Source of the DNA: Bradyrhizobium iriomotense
Lineage (GTDB): Bacteria; Pseudomonadota; Alphaproteobacteria; Rhizobiales; Xanthobacteraceae
Length of the DNA: 64,000 nucleotides
Assembly (NCBI RefSeq): GCF_018130765.1
Contig: NZ_JAFCJZ010000021.1
Location: 62,001-126,000 of the forward strand
Direction of reading: 5' to 3'
The notes beneath the pieces are model-generated. The model was not told the DNA's origin, ran no database searches, and was given only the letters and a program-made list of their open reading frames with translations. Shown here piece by piece: positions 1 to 7,951 of the stretch. Made by a program: the position numbers and the translations under genes. Each line of letters opens with the position of its first letter. Positions within the stretch are counted from its first letter, which is position 1.

Positions 1-3000
1 AGTCCGCTATTTGTTGGAAGGACTCCATGCGAAGGGCACCAACAACCCCGCGAGAATCTTTGCCTTCGACCAAGGCACCGAGAGTGAGGTGCTAAACAGA
101 TGGCGGGATCGCGGCGTTACGGCTCTAGCCTATCCAAAATCCCCAGCGCATTCCGCATTGTGGGACACACTACGCGCGTGGGCAGACAGATCTGACGATC
201 CGGAAAAATGGCGCCGTTCAGTCTTGGATCTGGCGTCAAAGAGCCCGCGGCAATTACGCGCGCATGAGAGAGGCCAAGTTGTTTCGCTTGTCAGAACTAC
301 TGAAGGCGCTCGACTTTTCGCGGAATCAGCGGCCACTCCTCCTGCAGAGTGGATTTGCGTATTTGACCGCAACGTTCGCTACGCAAAACCGCAACAGGGA
401 TACGGCGAAGAGGAAACCGTAGATCCTCTCCAACTTTATGGGACCGACGACGACCCACCTCGCCCAAGAAGCGACAGAGAAAATGATGGCCGACAAGTCG
501 TCGATGTTCTTTCCTCTTCTTTTCTTGAGGAGCAAGGTCGGCAAAATGCAAGACTCGCCGGCATTCACGAGTTCGAAACAACCCGCCTTCCCCCACGTCT
601 GTTCTTTATTGCTCGATGGTTTGCAAGAGTTATGGATCAACCCGCATCCGTTTGGTGGGCGGGCGGCTACTTTTCGCTTCACCCGGGGCTAATCTCTCAG
701 ATCGAATGGTATCTGAATCAAACCGACGCGAATAGGAGCTCCGAAGCTAATCGCCTATGGAGCTTGCTTCTGTACAAGTTCTCCAACTCACCCAAGAGCG
801 AACACGCTCAGTATCAAAGCACCGCAAAGATCAAGACGAGAGGTTGGTCAACGCTACTTCAATTTGAGTTCGAAGAATCCATTAGACCTTTCCTTGCAAG
901 CAAGAGGCCCTTTAGGTCGAGTTCAATTCCGCCAGCGGACAGTTGGAGCGAGTTAAGCGACGGCGCAGTTGTAGCCCTTGACGTCAAGTTTCCGGCACAG
1001 GGAGTCGACGATCTCGAAGTTGCGCCAGAACAGCTCTATCGCCATTTCCGAGCGGTGCGGAGCGGATTGGAATGCGGCGCTGCGCTCCTCGGAGCTTTGG
1101 GTGCACGCTATTGGCGAACAGCAAGCTTCGAGACTGATTCAAGACCGGGCGAACGATATCTTGGTGGTTCCGATCGATACCTTCAATGGGCGCGGCGCCT
1201 CTTCGATAAACTGACGATCACTGATCCCATTCGCGCGCACGCTGATGTTCTTCTGTGGCCGCAAACTGAAGAATATTTCTTCGATAAATTGAAACTCCAC
1301 GCCTGGACTAAATCCCTATTTATCGGCAAGGAAGTCGCGGACGGCGTACTCGGGCTCCAAGAGCTAAGTTTCTGGAATGGATACAATCGCAGAGAGCTAC
1401 TCCATTTACTTAGGAGCCGCTGGAACGATCTCCCTCAAGCTTCCCGCGAAGAGATCGAGAGGCGCATAATAGCCGGATCGCGCCCGCGCTCCGACGAAGA
1501 CCCTCTCGCTGAAAGAAAGCACCGTGCCGGGACCGCGGCCGGAATGCTCGGCTGGTTGAGCCGCAACGGGTGCAATCTCTCAGAAGCCACGTTGAGCCAT
1601 CTTCCGGAGCTACGAGCCCAGGATCCAGATTGGAATGATAAGTGGGAGGTAACTGCCGATTATAGTTTAGATGGAAGGACAGGATGGGTTTCGGTCAAAG
1701 ATGATCCGAAAAGTATCATCGACCTTCCGATTTCTCAGGTTATTGCTGCCGCCGAGCAAAATTCTACGCGTCCTTCTATGGAGTTTGCTGAATACCGTCC
1801 ATTTGAGGGGCTCGTTAAACAGAAGCCTCAACGCGCACTCGCCGCGTTAGCTTTTGAAGCGAGGCTCGGCAAGTTTCCGATACGTCACTGGCAAACCGCG
1901 TTGTCCGAATGGCCGACCTCGTTGCCATCCAGACTTCAGTGGTTGTTCGCGGAGCGTCTTTCGCGACTGCCCAACGAGGTGATTGGTAAGCTAGCTCACT
2001 ACGCCCCACGGTGGCTGAAAAAAGCCCTCCCTCAGCTTGCGAGCCTGGATGCCCGCAGAGCGCTACGTATTTGGGATTCGGTGTTGACTGGCTTGACGGC
2101 TGGAGAACCCGAAACCCTCCAAAGTGGACTTGGAGAAACTTTTGTTGAAGGAGAGCCACAGGGTTATTCGCGGCGAACATATGATCACGCGATCAATGGC
2201 CCGATTGGTCAGATGACCGAAATTCTGTATGAGATATTGGACGATCGGAAGATTGGAGCTAGCGCAGGTATTCCTACCGACATCCGGTCCCGGATCAAGG
2301 TTGCCCTCAATGTTGCGGGCGAAGGTAGAGATCATGCCACTTGTGAAACGACGATCCGCCTAGCATGGCTTCACTATCTCGATCCAAATTGGGTAAGGGA
2401 TCAGATAATACCCTTCTTCTCACTCACCCATGATCTAGCACAGCCCGCCTGGAACGGCTTTCTTCATAATCAGAATCTCGGGGTACCGGAGCTTTTTGCT
2501 TTGCTAAAAGCCGATTTTTTAGAGCTCTTCGAAATCTTTCAAGACTGGAGATGGGACAATCAACCTATCGAACGTCTACACGAATTTCTTGTTATTGCCT
2601 GCTATTGGAACACCAATTCAAATCAATACGTGGAATTCGCAGAAGCGCGCCTCGCCCTTCAACGCTCTAGTGACGACGGCAGGTCCGAAGCCATCTCGCT
2701 TCTCAATTCAATAATCGCTGATCAGAAAGCTTGGCACTCATTTGGCAAGCTGTTCATCTTAAAGGCATGGCCGCGCGAAACCGTCTATCAGACACCGCAA
2801 ACATCCCGTCAGTTCGCAACAATTGCGGAGAATTCCGGAGATGATTTTCCCGACGTTGTTCGGACTATATCGCCGTTACTAGTACCAACTAGTCAGCTTG
2901 ATTTGTTTGTCTATCGAGCACGAGAACGAGAAGACGAGAGTAATGGTTCGGCAAGTCTGCCTCGAAGGTTTCCAAGCGATATGGTCGCCCTACTTAGCCG

Positions 3001-3133
3001 GCTGATTCCGGAGGACCCTGCTCTCGCTCCTTATGATCTTGCGGGGCTTGTGACGACTCTCGCTGAGGCTAGCCCCGCTTTGCGGCAAGATGCGAAGTGG
3101 AGGCGCTTGAATCGCATCGCACACACTCGCTAG
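1..3133 (+). CDS. SIR2-like large protein, 5' truncated, probable anti-phage sirtuin
   Basis: The reading frame is open from base 2, so the true start lies upstream of the window and about 1043 residues remain. The first ~70 residues (VRYLLEGLH, RIFAFDQG, GVTALAYPKSPAHSALWDTL) match the end of the SIR2_2-type Rossmann domain as found in defence sirtuins: a short hydrophobic strand, then a 'position-dependent wa' tail. The remaining ~970 residues are mostly helical with no obvious membrane segment, as in Dsr1/DSR2-type proteins where the C-terminal part senses phage and the SIR2 part degrades NAD+. I think a DUF4020-type (Dsr1-like) C-terminus is likely, but cannot confirm it. Codon use is clearly more A+T rich than downstream genes, suggesting horizontal acquisition. 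The NAD-binding residues are off-window. Confidence 0.6.
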   Translation, partial: VRYLLEGLHAKGTNNPARIFAFDQGTESEVLNRWRDRGVTALAYPKSPAHSALWDTLRAWADRSDDPEKWRRSVLDLASKSPRQLRAHERGQVVSLVRTTEGARLFAESAATPPAEWICVFDRNVRYAKPQQGYGEEETVDPLQLYGTDDDPPRPRSDRENDGRQVVDVLSSSFLEEQGRQNARLAGIHEFETTRLPPRLFFIARWFARVMDQPASVWWAGGYFSLHPGLISQIEWYLNQTDANRSSEANRLWSLLLYKFSNSPKSEHAQYQSTAKIKTRGWSTLLQFEFEESIRPFLASKRPFRSSSIPPADSWSELSDGAVVALDVKFPAQGVDDLEVAPEQLYRHFRAVRSGLECGAALLGALGARYWRTASFETDSRPGERYLGGSDRYLQWARRLFDKLTITDPIRAHADVLLWPQTEEYFFDKLKLHAWTKSLFIGKEVADGVLGLQELSFWNGYNRRELLHLLRSRWNDLPQASREEIERRIIAGSRPRSDEDPLAERKHRAGTAAGMLGWLSRNGCNLSEATLSHLPELRAQDPDWNDKWEVTADYSLDGRTGWVSVKDDPKSIIDLPISQVIAAAEQNSTRPSMEFAEYRPFEGLVKQKPQRALAALAFEARLGKFPIRHWQTALSEWPTSLPSRLQWLFAERLSRLPNEVIGKLAHYAPRWLKKALPQLASLDARRALRIWDSVLTGLTAGEPETLQSGLGETFVEGEPQGYSRRTYDHAINGPIGQMTEILYEILDDRKIGASAGIPTDIRSRIKVALNVAGEGRDHATCETTIRLAWLHYLDPNWVRDQIIPFFSLTHDLAQPAWNGFLHNQNLGVPELFALLKADFLELFEIFQDWRWDNQPIERLHEFLVIACYWNTNSNQYVEFAEARLALQRSSDDGRSEAISLLNSIIADQKAWHSFGKLFILKAWPRETVYQTPQTSRQFATIAENSGDDFPDVVRTISPLLVPTSQLDLFVYRAREREDESNGSASLPRRFPSDMVALLSRLIPEDPALAPYDLAGLVTTLAEASPALRQDAKWRRLNRIAHTR

Positions 3134-3194
3134 TCACCCGAAATGCAAACCGGCCGGCACGGCGACGCCACCCGTAAACAGCACCGCGCGCGCG

Positions 3195-3209
3195 TTAACC
3201 CTCCGTTAA
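3195..3209. promoter_or_regulatory. CtrA-type box TTAA-N7-TTAA upstream of HTH gene and ftsZ paralogue
   Basis: TTAA at 3195-3198 and TTAA at 3206-3209 are separated by exactly seven bases, the full binding motif of the cell-cycle regulator CtrA in alphaproteobacteria. It lies 81 bases before the preferred start at 3291, in a short gap after the SIR2-like gene. Seen in sequence; regulation is inferred. Confidence 0.5.
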
Positions 3210-3290
3210 CCAACGCACCCTAGCCTGCGGTAATCGTCCAGCCATCATTAGCTCGAAATGTCTTCCCGGTTCGCTCCAGGAGAAGCGCCG

Positions 3291-3908
3291 ATGTGCGTTG
3301 AGTTGTTGACGTATGCCGATCTCAGTGCCCGCCTCAATATCTCGCGCGAGGCCGCGCGGTCGCTGGCGAGACGTCGCCGCCTGCCGCGCTCGCGCTCGGA
3401 GGACGGCAAAGCCCTGGTGAGCGTTGATCTCTCCGCGCTCCGCTACACGCCCCGCCCACGAAAGGGCCGCCGGGCAGATCCCGTCGATGCCTCCATGGCA
3501 AAGATCGAGGCGTTGGAGCCATTTCCGTTCCGACGGAGTCGGAACGGGGCTCCAGATTCTTATTCTGACGCGTTTTCTTCACGCGAACCGGTATCCACTT
3601 CGCTCGAAAACGCTCTGGAGATCGGGGCCTTCAAGGCGGAGATCGCGCGGCTCGAAGACGTCGCAACCGCCTACAGGGCCGTGTTCGAGCGCGAGCGCGA
3701 GCGTGCCGATCGCCTCGCCGTCGAGCTGACGCAGGCGGCCGCCGAGACGACGGCAGCCAATGCGTGGGCGGCGCGACTGGAAGACGAAGTGACGGCGCTG
3801 CGGAACGATCGCCGCGCTGGCGGGGCGATCGCAGGATACGCCGCGCGTCGATTGGGACATCTGGCCGCTTCCATCGTGCAAGCAGACCGCGCGGCTAGAG
3901 CGCGATGA
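3291..3908 (+). CDS. HTH and coiled-coil protein of unknown function
   Basis: Residues ~7-35 (YADLSARLNISREAARSLAR) form a helix-turn-helix typical of excisionase/MerR-like DNA-binding proteins. Residues ~115-180 are Glu/Arg/Ala-rich and predicted coiled coil. The start at 3291 is chosen because AGGAGA at 3278-3283 sits seven bases upstream; an in-frame ATG at 3258 has no ribosome binding site. Residues ~76-110 are encoded by a copy of an intergenic repeat (see repeat at 3514), so this linker is probably not conserved. The gene ends 55 bases before the FtsZ paralogue and may share its promoter. A DNA-binding role is inferred; no specific function is recognised. Confidence 0.75.
   Translation: MCVELLTYADLSARLNISREAARSLARRRRLPRSRSEDGKALVSVDLSALRYTPRPRKGRRADPVDASMAKIEALEPFPFRRSRNGAPDSYSDAFSSREPVSTSLENALEIGAFKAEIARLEDVATAYRAVFERERERADRLAVELTQAAAETTAANAWAARLEDEVTALRNDRRAGGAIAGYAARRLGHLAASIVQADRAARAR
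3514..3620 (+). repeat. Intergenic-type repeat element embedded in frame in a coding sequence
   Basis: The segment has a hairpin half (TTCCGTTCCGAC with GTCGGAACGG) followed by a half beginning GACGCGTTTTC and running through CCGGTATCCACTTCGCTCG. The second half matches a partial copy at 23369-23420 with only a few differences. Here it is translated as residues ~76-110 of the HTH/coiled-coil protein. Confidence 0.75.
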
Positions 3909-3963
3909 GATCACTCGAGACTTTCTTTAATCCCCGGCTTGCCGGAGCAATCGCGAGGGAAGA

Positions 3964-5223
3964 ATGACTGGCAGCACCGATATCCATGAAATGAAGGCCC
4001 GCATCGTCGTCTTTGGCGTCGGCGGCGCCGGCGGCAATGCCGTCAACAACATGATCACGGCCGGACTGCAAGGGGTCGAGTTCGTGGTCGCCAACACCGA
4101 CGCGCAGGCGCTTGCGATGTCGAAGGCGACGCGCCTCATCCAGCTCGGCACAACGGTCACCGCAGGCCTCGGCGCCGGCTCGCAGCCCGAACTGGGACGC
4201 GCCGCAGCCGAAGAGGCCATCGATACGATCCGCGATCACCTGACCGGCGCGCACATGGTGTTCGTGACGGCCGGCATGGGCGGCGGCACCGGCACCGGGG
4301 CTGCACCCATCGTCGCCAGAACCGCGCGCGAGCTCGGCATTCTCACCATCGGCGTGGTCACCAAGCCGTTCTACTTCGAGGGCCAGCGCCGCATGCGCTT
4401 TGCCGAAGCCGGCATCGAGGAGCTGCTGAAGACGGTCGACACCCTCTTGATCATCCCGAACCAGAACCTGTTCCGGGTGGCCAGCGAGAAGACCACGTTC
4501 GCCGATGCCTTCGCCCTTGCCGACCAGGTGCTTTATTCGGGCGTGGCCTGCATCAGCGACCTCATCGTCAAGGAAGGCCTGATCAATCTCGATTTTGCCG
4601 ACGTCCTCTCCGTCATGAAGGAGAAGGGCAAGGCCATGATGGGACGGGGCGAGGCTTCCGGCGAGAAGCGCGTGCTCGCCGCCGCCGTGGCTGCGATCTC
4701 CAATCCGCTGATCGAGAATCCCTCGATCAAGCGTGCCAGTGGCCTCATCATCTCCATCACCGGCGGCAAGGATCTGATGCTGTACGAGGTCGACGAAGCC
4801 GCGACCCGCATTCGCGACGAGGCCGACCCGGACGCCAACATCATCGTCGGTGCGTCGTTTGACGAAAGCCTCGAAGGCATCGTCCGCGTTTCGGTGGTGG
4901 CGACCGGAATCGATAATCTCGATCCGGCGCAGCAGGCGCACCCGGTGGAAACCGCCCTCACGCAGCTCGCCGGCAGGCTGCGCAACGACGGCCGTCGCAT
5001 CGCCGATCGCATCGAGCGGAGTGCCCCCCTTCCGCAAGCGGGAAGCCCGCCGCTCCGCCCGCAGCCGCACCACCCCGTGGGGCCACCGGCAAGGCCGGGT
5101 CTGGACTATGCGCCGCAGGCGGCGCTTCAGCCGCTCGATCCTTACGGCCGCGCCCCTGCGCGCAATGCGCCCGACGAGGCCCTTCTCGATATCCCGGCCT
5201 TCCTGCGCCGCGCCGCCAACTGA
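3964..5223 (+). CDS. ftsZ: FtsZ paralogue with short C-terminal linker
   Basis: Tubulin-like GTPase of the division ring. The nucleotide-binding signature GGGTGTG is at residues 106-112 and the T7 synergy loop NLDFADV at 208-214, so both halves of the polymer active site are present. The globular core ends near residue 320 and is followed by a Pro/Arg-rich linker of only ~85 residues. The tail LLDIPAFLRRAAN keeps the conserved C-terminal peptide that binds FtsA and other partners. At 419 residues it is much shorter than the long-linker FtsZ usual in Bradyrhizobium, and no ftsQ, ftsA or mur genes surround it, so it is probably a second FtsZ. GAGGGAAG precedes the ATG. It follows an HTH gene behind a CtrA box. 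Confidence 0.93.
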   Translation: MTGSTDIHEMKARIVVFGVGGAGGNAVNNMITAGLQGVEFVVANTDAQALAMSKATRLIQLGTTVTAGLGAGSQPELGRAAAEEAIDTIRDHLTGAHMVFVTAGMGGGTGTGAAPIVARTARELGILTIGVVTKPFYFEGQRRMRFAEAGIEELLKTVDTLLIIPNQNLFRVASEKTTFADAFALADQVLYSGVACISDLIVKEGLINLDFADVLSVMKEKGKAMMGRGEASGEKRVLAAAVAAISNPLIENPSIKRASGLIISITGGKDLMLYEVDEAATRIRDEADPDANIIVGASFDESLEGIVRVSVVATGIDNLDPAQQAHPVETALTQLAGRLRNDGRRIADRIERSAPLPQAGSPPLRPQPHHPVGPPARPGLDYAPQAALQPLDPYGRAPARNAPDEALLDIPAFLRRAAN

Positions 5224-5347
5224 GCGGTGGCGAGCGGGGGAGTTACCTGTCTCCAATACGAAATTGGACCGATGCTGCGTGAGCTTCTTGGCGTGCGCTG
5301 TGCGCCGATTGTCGAGGCGGCAACTTACCTATAGGCGACTAAACTCC

Positions 5348-5492
5348 GTCGTCGTCCCGGACAAGCGCGCCTCAAGCGCGCGCAGATCCGGGACCCATAC
5401 CCACAGGGAGTAGTTTTGCGAAGACTCGGAGTGGGAGTCTCGCGCCACAACTTCTCCCTGTGGTTATGGGTCCCGGCCTTCGCCGGGACGAC
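5348..5492. repeat. Repeat family A (long inverted GTCGTCC...GGGACGAC element)
   Basis: Left arm starts GTCGTCCCGGACAAG and runs to CCGGGACCCATACCC; right arm is TTATGGGTCCCGGCCTTCG then CCGGGACGAC. It lies between the convergent ftsZ paralogue and the coiled-coil gene, where it may also end transcription. Confidence 0.8.
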
Positions 5493-5500
5493 AATTGTGG

Positions 5501-6181
5501 TCAAGCCGCCGTGCTGCGCGGGCTCTCGGCGGTGTCCTTCTTGTCCGTCTCCCTGTCGCGGGACAGCCACGCCGGAAAACGAAGCAGGCGCTCGTTGGTG
5601 TCCTTTGGCAGCTCGATGGGCGGCGCTTCAATGGCCGAACTCGGCAGGTCCAGCGCTGCGTGTCCGATTCGTACCGCATCCGCGCGCTGATCCAGTTCGC
5701 GGAGCAGGGGATCGAGCACGCTGTCGATCTCGGTCGCCACCGACACCAGGAAACTATTGAGCTCGCGCGCCTCGGGCACAACCGCCGCAGCCTGCTCGAT
5801 CGCCCTCGAGAGACCATCGACGACCGGCGCAAACGCGCCGGCGGCTTGCTTGATTCGCGTCTTGATCGCTTCGACCTCGCTCAAGACGCGCTCACGCTCC
5901 CGCCTCTTCTTTTCCTCCGAAAGACGGGCTTCAATTTCGGCGATCTGGGCCGCCAGGGTCGTGGCTTCGGATGCGAGCGCATCTCGTCTTCCGCGCGCGC
6001 GATCGAGATCGCGGCTGAGATTGTCCACTAAGTCGTCCTTTCCGAACATGGCTTTGCTCCGTAGGACAGGCGCTTTGCCCTGTAGGACGGCCTTGGCGCG
6101 AACCGCCAGCCTCGCCACCGACCGGATGGCCGGATCGGCCGAAACAGGCATCAGCCTCAGTCGCGTCACATGGGCCGACAT
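5501..6181 (-). CDS. Conserved coiled-coil protein of unknown function
   Basis: No enzyme motif is recognised. From the ATG at 6181 the product has ~226 residues. Residues ~55-115 are a strongly charged heptad-like stretch (Arg/Glu-rich, RGRRDALASEA then SEEKKRRERERVL), followed by an Ala/Val-rich helical part and a Pro-rich tail. The start is uncertain: 6181 has GGGGGA upstream and good GC-rich coding codons, while an ATG at 6049 (MFGKDDLV) also has GGAG seven bases upstream. A longer start at 6256 would cross the AT-rich promoter-like DNA and the CtrA box. The protein looks cytoplasmic. A cell-cycle link is only suggested by the box upstream. Confidence 0.7.
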   Translation of the reverse strand: MSAHVTRLRLMPVSADPAIRSVARLAVRAKAVLQGKAPVLRSKAMFGKDDLVDNLSRDLDRARGRRDALASEATTLAAQIAEIEARLSEEKKRRERERVLSEVEAIKTRIKQAAGAFAPVVDGLSRAIEQAAAVVPEARELNSFLVSVATEIDSVLDPLLRELDQRADAVRIGHAALDLPSSAIEAPPIELPKDTNERLLRFPAWLSRDRETDKKDTAESPRSTAA

Positions 6182-6219
6182 GGTGATCCCCCCATCGTCA
6201 ACATTAGGCAACCGCATGG

Positions 6220-6234
6220 TTAACAGACGGTTAA
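6220..6234. promoter_or_regulatory. CtrA-type box TTAA-N7-TTAA upstream of coiled-coil gene
   Basis: TTAA at 6220-6223, seven bases, then TTAA at 6231-6234, with a further TTAAC starting at 6237. It sits about 40 bases before the minus-strand start at 6181, a typical place for a CtrA-activated promoter. The surrounding ~50 bases are AT-rich relative to the neighbours. Confidence 0.5.
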
Positions 6235-6274
6235 TGTTAACAGACGATGCGGCCATGGGGCTGGGTGCTCTCCC

Positions 6275-6553
6275 CTACCCTCGAAAATCAATGCTCCGCA
6301 GCACGATGCCGGGTGGGGTGCCTTCGAACTCGCAGGCGCGGTATTTGCTGGCGGCGCAGGCTTCGATGCGGTCGCGCAGGCGGGTGAACTGGGCTTCGCG
6401 ATGTTCGGGCCTCGCCTTCGGGCCGCGTTCGAGGTCGTCCATCGCGGAAGTGGAGATCGCGCAGGGGATCTCCTTGGCGCCGTCCTGCATCAGGAACTGG
6501 ACGATGCCGCGGTCCTGTTCATAGCCGATGTAGCGGCCGCTGGTGAGGGTCAC
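6275..6553 (-). CDS. DUF1488 domain protein
   Basis: The 92-residue product fits the small DUF1488 family throughout: an early beta-rich part (IVQFLMQDGAKEIPCAIS), then AMDDLER and a helical stretch with REAQFTRLRDRIEACAASKY. The family has no known function. It is a single short cytoplasmic domain with no signal peptide. The gene stands alone on the minus strand between the coiled-coil gene and a half-copy of repeat family A. Confidence 0.8.
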   Translation of the reverse strand: MTLTSGRYIGYEQDRGIVQFLMQDGAKEIPCAISTSAMDDLERGPKARPEHREAQFTRLRDRIEACAASKYRACEFEGTPPGIVLRSIDFRG

Positions 6554-6624
6554 GGGGGGACTCCTTCATTGTGCGTCGCGTCGAAGCACGCTGTGGCACA
6601 ATCATCTGCAACAACTCGCTTTGG

Positions 6625-6656
6625 TGGTTATGGGTCCCGGCCTTCGCCGGGACGAC
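6625..6656. repeat. Repeat family A, single right arm
   Basis: GGTTATGGGTCCCGGCCTTC followed by GCCGGGACGAC, without a partner arm nearby. A solitary half-element in the 154-base gap 5' to the DUF1488 gene. Confidence 0.7.
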
Positions 6657-6707
6657 ACTTGTTTCCGCGCGCGAGCCTTCGCTGCCGCAGACGGCCCCGG
6701 CCGCCCC

Positions 6708-7004
6708 TCAACCCTCCCCGCCAAGCCTCGCGAAATCGTCGAACAGGGCGGCCACCAGCGCGCGGTGGCGGGTGTCTTCGCTGGGCAGGCTGGCGGCGTA
6801 GAGGTTGAGCAGATGGCGGGCCTTCACCGCGGCCTCGGGCCACGACATCGCGGGCACCATCATCATGCGGTTTTCGAGATCGGCCTCGCGGTCGCGCAGC
6901 TGCCTGACATTGCTCTCGACCTCGGCCAGCACGCGGCGCAGATCGGTCGCCTTCTGCGCGGCCATGCCGCGATGCTTGTCGAGCTCGACGGGCTTGTCAG
7001 TCAT
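6708..7004 (-). CDS. Hypothetical helical protein, coupled to upstream gene
   Basis: A 98-residue product (MTDKPVELDKHRGMAAQKAT...) that is highly charged and helical, with a coiled-coil-like centre (LRRVLAEVESNVRQLRDREA). No family is recognised. Its ATG at 7004 overlaps the end of the preceding gene in ATGACTGA (8 bases), so the two are translationally coupled and probably act together. The longer frame to 7061 lies inside the upstream gene and is not used. Confidence 0.65.
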   Translation of the reverse strand: MTDKPVELDKHRGMAAQKATDLRRVLAEVESNVRQLRDREADLENRMMMVPAMSWPEAAVKARHLLNLYAASLPSEDTRHRALVAALFDDFARLGGEG

Positions 7005-7266
7005 TGGCGACGCTCGCGTCGGCCGCTTGCGCATCCGCAAGGTCGACCGAGCCGATCGCATGCATCTCCATCATGCCACCGCGCCCGCCCTCGGCGGGCA
7101 CCGTGATCATGGTGGCGACACGGCGCCATACCTCGAACGACAGGCCCTCGATCGTCTCCTCGTCGGTGACGACCTCATAGGCGCCCGCCGGCAATTCGCG
7201 CGCGATGCCGCGGATGTGGAACGGATGCCTGAACGTGACGGTTTCGTGCCGCGAACGGATGGTCAT
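6997..7266 (-). CDS. Hypothetical small protein
   Basis: An 89-residue product beginning MTIRSRHETVTFRHPFHIRG. The pattern 'ETVTFRHPF.I.GI...LPAGAYEVVTDEE.IEGLSFEVWRRVATMI' is a small beta-rich domain common as hypothetical proteins in Bradyrhizobium; function unknown. GAAAGGCAGG lies just before the ATG, supporting this start over the in-frame start at 7365. It is the first gene of a two-gene unit with the next gene downstream. Confidence 0.7.
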   Translation of the reverse strand: MTIRSRHETVTFRHPFHIRGIARELPAGAYEVVTDEETIEGLSFEVWRRVATMITVPAEGGRGGMMEMHAIGSVDLADAQAADASVAND

Positions 7267-7513
7267 GCGCGCCTGCCTTTCGAAAAGAGGAGCCCACGCC
7301 GCAGTGCAAAGCATGCGCCCCTTTGGCGGCAATAGCCAACGCTTTCTGCCGCGGCATCCGCGCACGCTTCGGCTTTATGGCTCGCTATCGGCGTGGTGCA
7401 GGCGTACGCTGTCGCACCACCGCGCGTTCAACGACATCGACCGGTGACTGAAGGTCATTTGCGCGCCCGCCGCGCAACTGGACGAATTCGAACCCCAAGA
7501 GGAGACGGACGTC

Positions 7514-7648
7514 ATGGCCAAGGGACAGCAACGCAGCAATCGCGAAGCCAAGAAACCGAAGAAGGACAAGGCCAAGGTGATCGCCGCGGCACCAAGCCGC
7601 AAGGAGGCGACCTGGCAGCCGGATTTTGGGCCGGCGAAGAAGAAGTAG
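7514..7648 (+). CDS. Very small basic hypothetical protein (44 aa)
   Basis: ATG at 7514 follows GAGGAG nine bases upstream. The 44-residue product starts MAKGQQRSNREAKKPKKDKA and ends WQPDFGPAKKK. It is extremely Lys-rich, with a constant hydrophobic WQPDF motif near the end. Similar short Lys-rich proteins occur widely in Bradyrhizobium, as I recall; nucleic-acid binding is a guess from charge. It stands alone, directly before a family B repeat. Confidence 0.7.
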   Translation: MAKGQQRSNREAKKPKKDKAKVIAAAPSRKEATWQPDFGPAKKK

Positions 7649-7669
7649 GCGGCGGCGAGCGCCGCCTTC

Positions 7670-7875
7670 CCTTCTCCCCTTGTGGGAGAAGGTGCCTTGC
7701 CGAGGCAAGGCGGATGAGGGGTCTCTCTCCGGGAATTCGTAGAGAGAGATGAATGCGCGGAGAGAGACCCCTCACCCGTCTCGCCGCTTCGCCATAGCCG
7801 ATGCAAAGCATCGGCGTTCTTAAGAACGGCGGCCGAAGGCCGCCTATGCCACCCTCTCCCACAAGGGGAGAGGGT
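7670..7875. repeat. Repeat family B with family G module inside
   Basis: Outer arms are CTTCTCCCCTTGTGGGAGAA and CTCTCCCACAAGGGGAGAGG. The inside contains GATGAGGGGTC and its complement GACCCCTCACCC, plus at 7794-7850 a module with ATAGCCGATGCAAAGCATCG and GGCGGCCGAAGGCCGCC. This fills the 303-base gap between the small gene and the DUF2235 gene. Confidence 0.8.
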
Positions 7876-7951
7876 AAGAACACCATCGTCTCTTCTCCGT
7901 CGCGCTTTTCGGCTATACTCGCCCGGGTAGCATCACCCGGAGGCACATCCC

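Noticed and set aside
3895..5256. 453-residue minus-strand frame opposite the FtsZ gene
   Set aside because: Shadow; the FtsZ motifs on the plus strand are intact.
5348..5492. CRISPR-like repeated segments in intergenic DNA
   Set aside because: The repeats are dispersed palindromic elements with paired arms, not regularly spaced identical repeats, and no cas genes occur.
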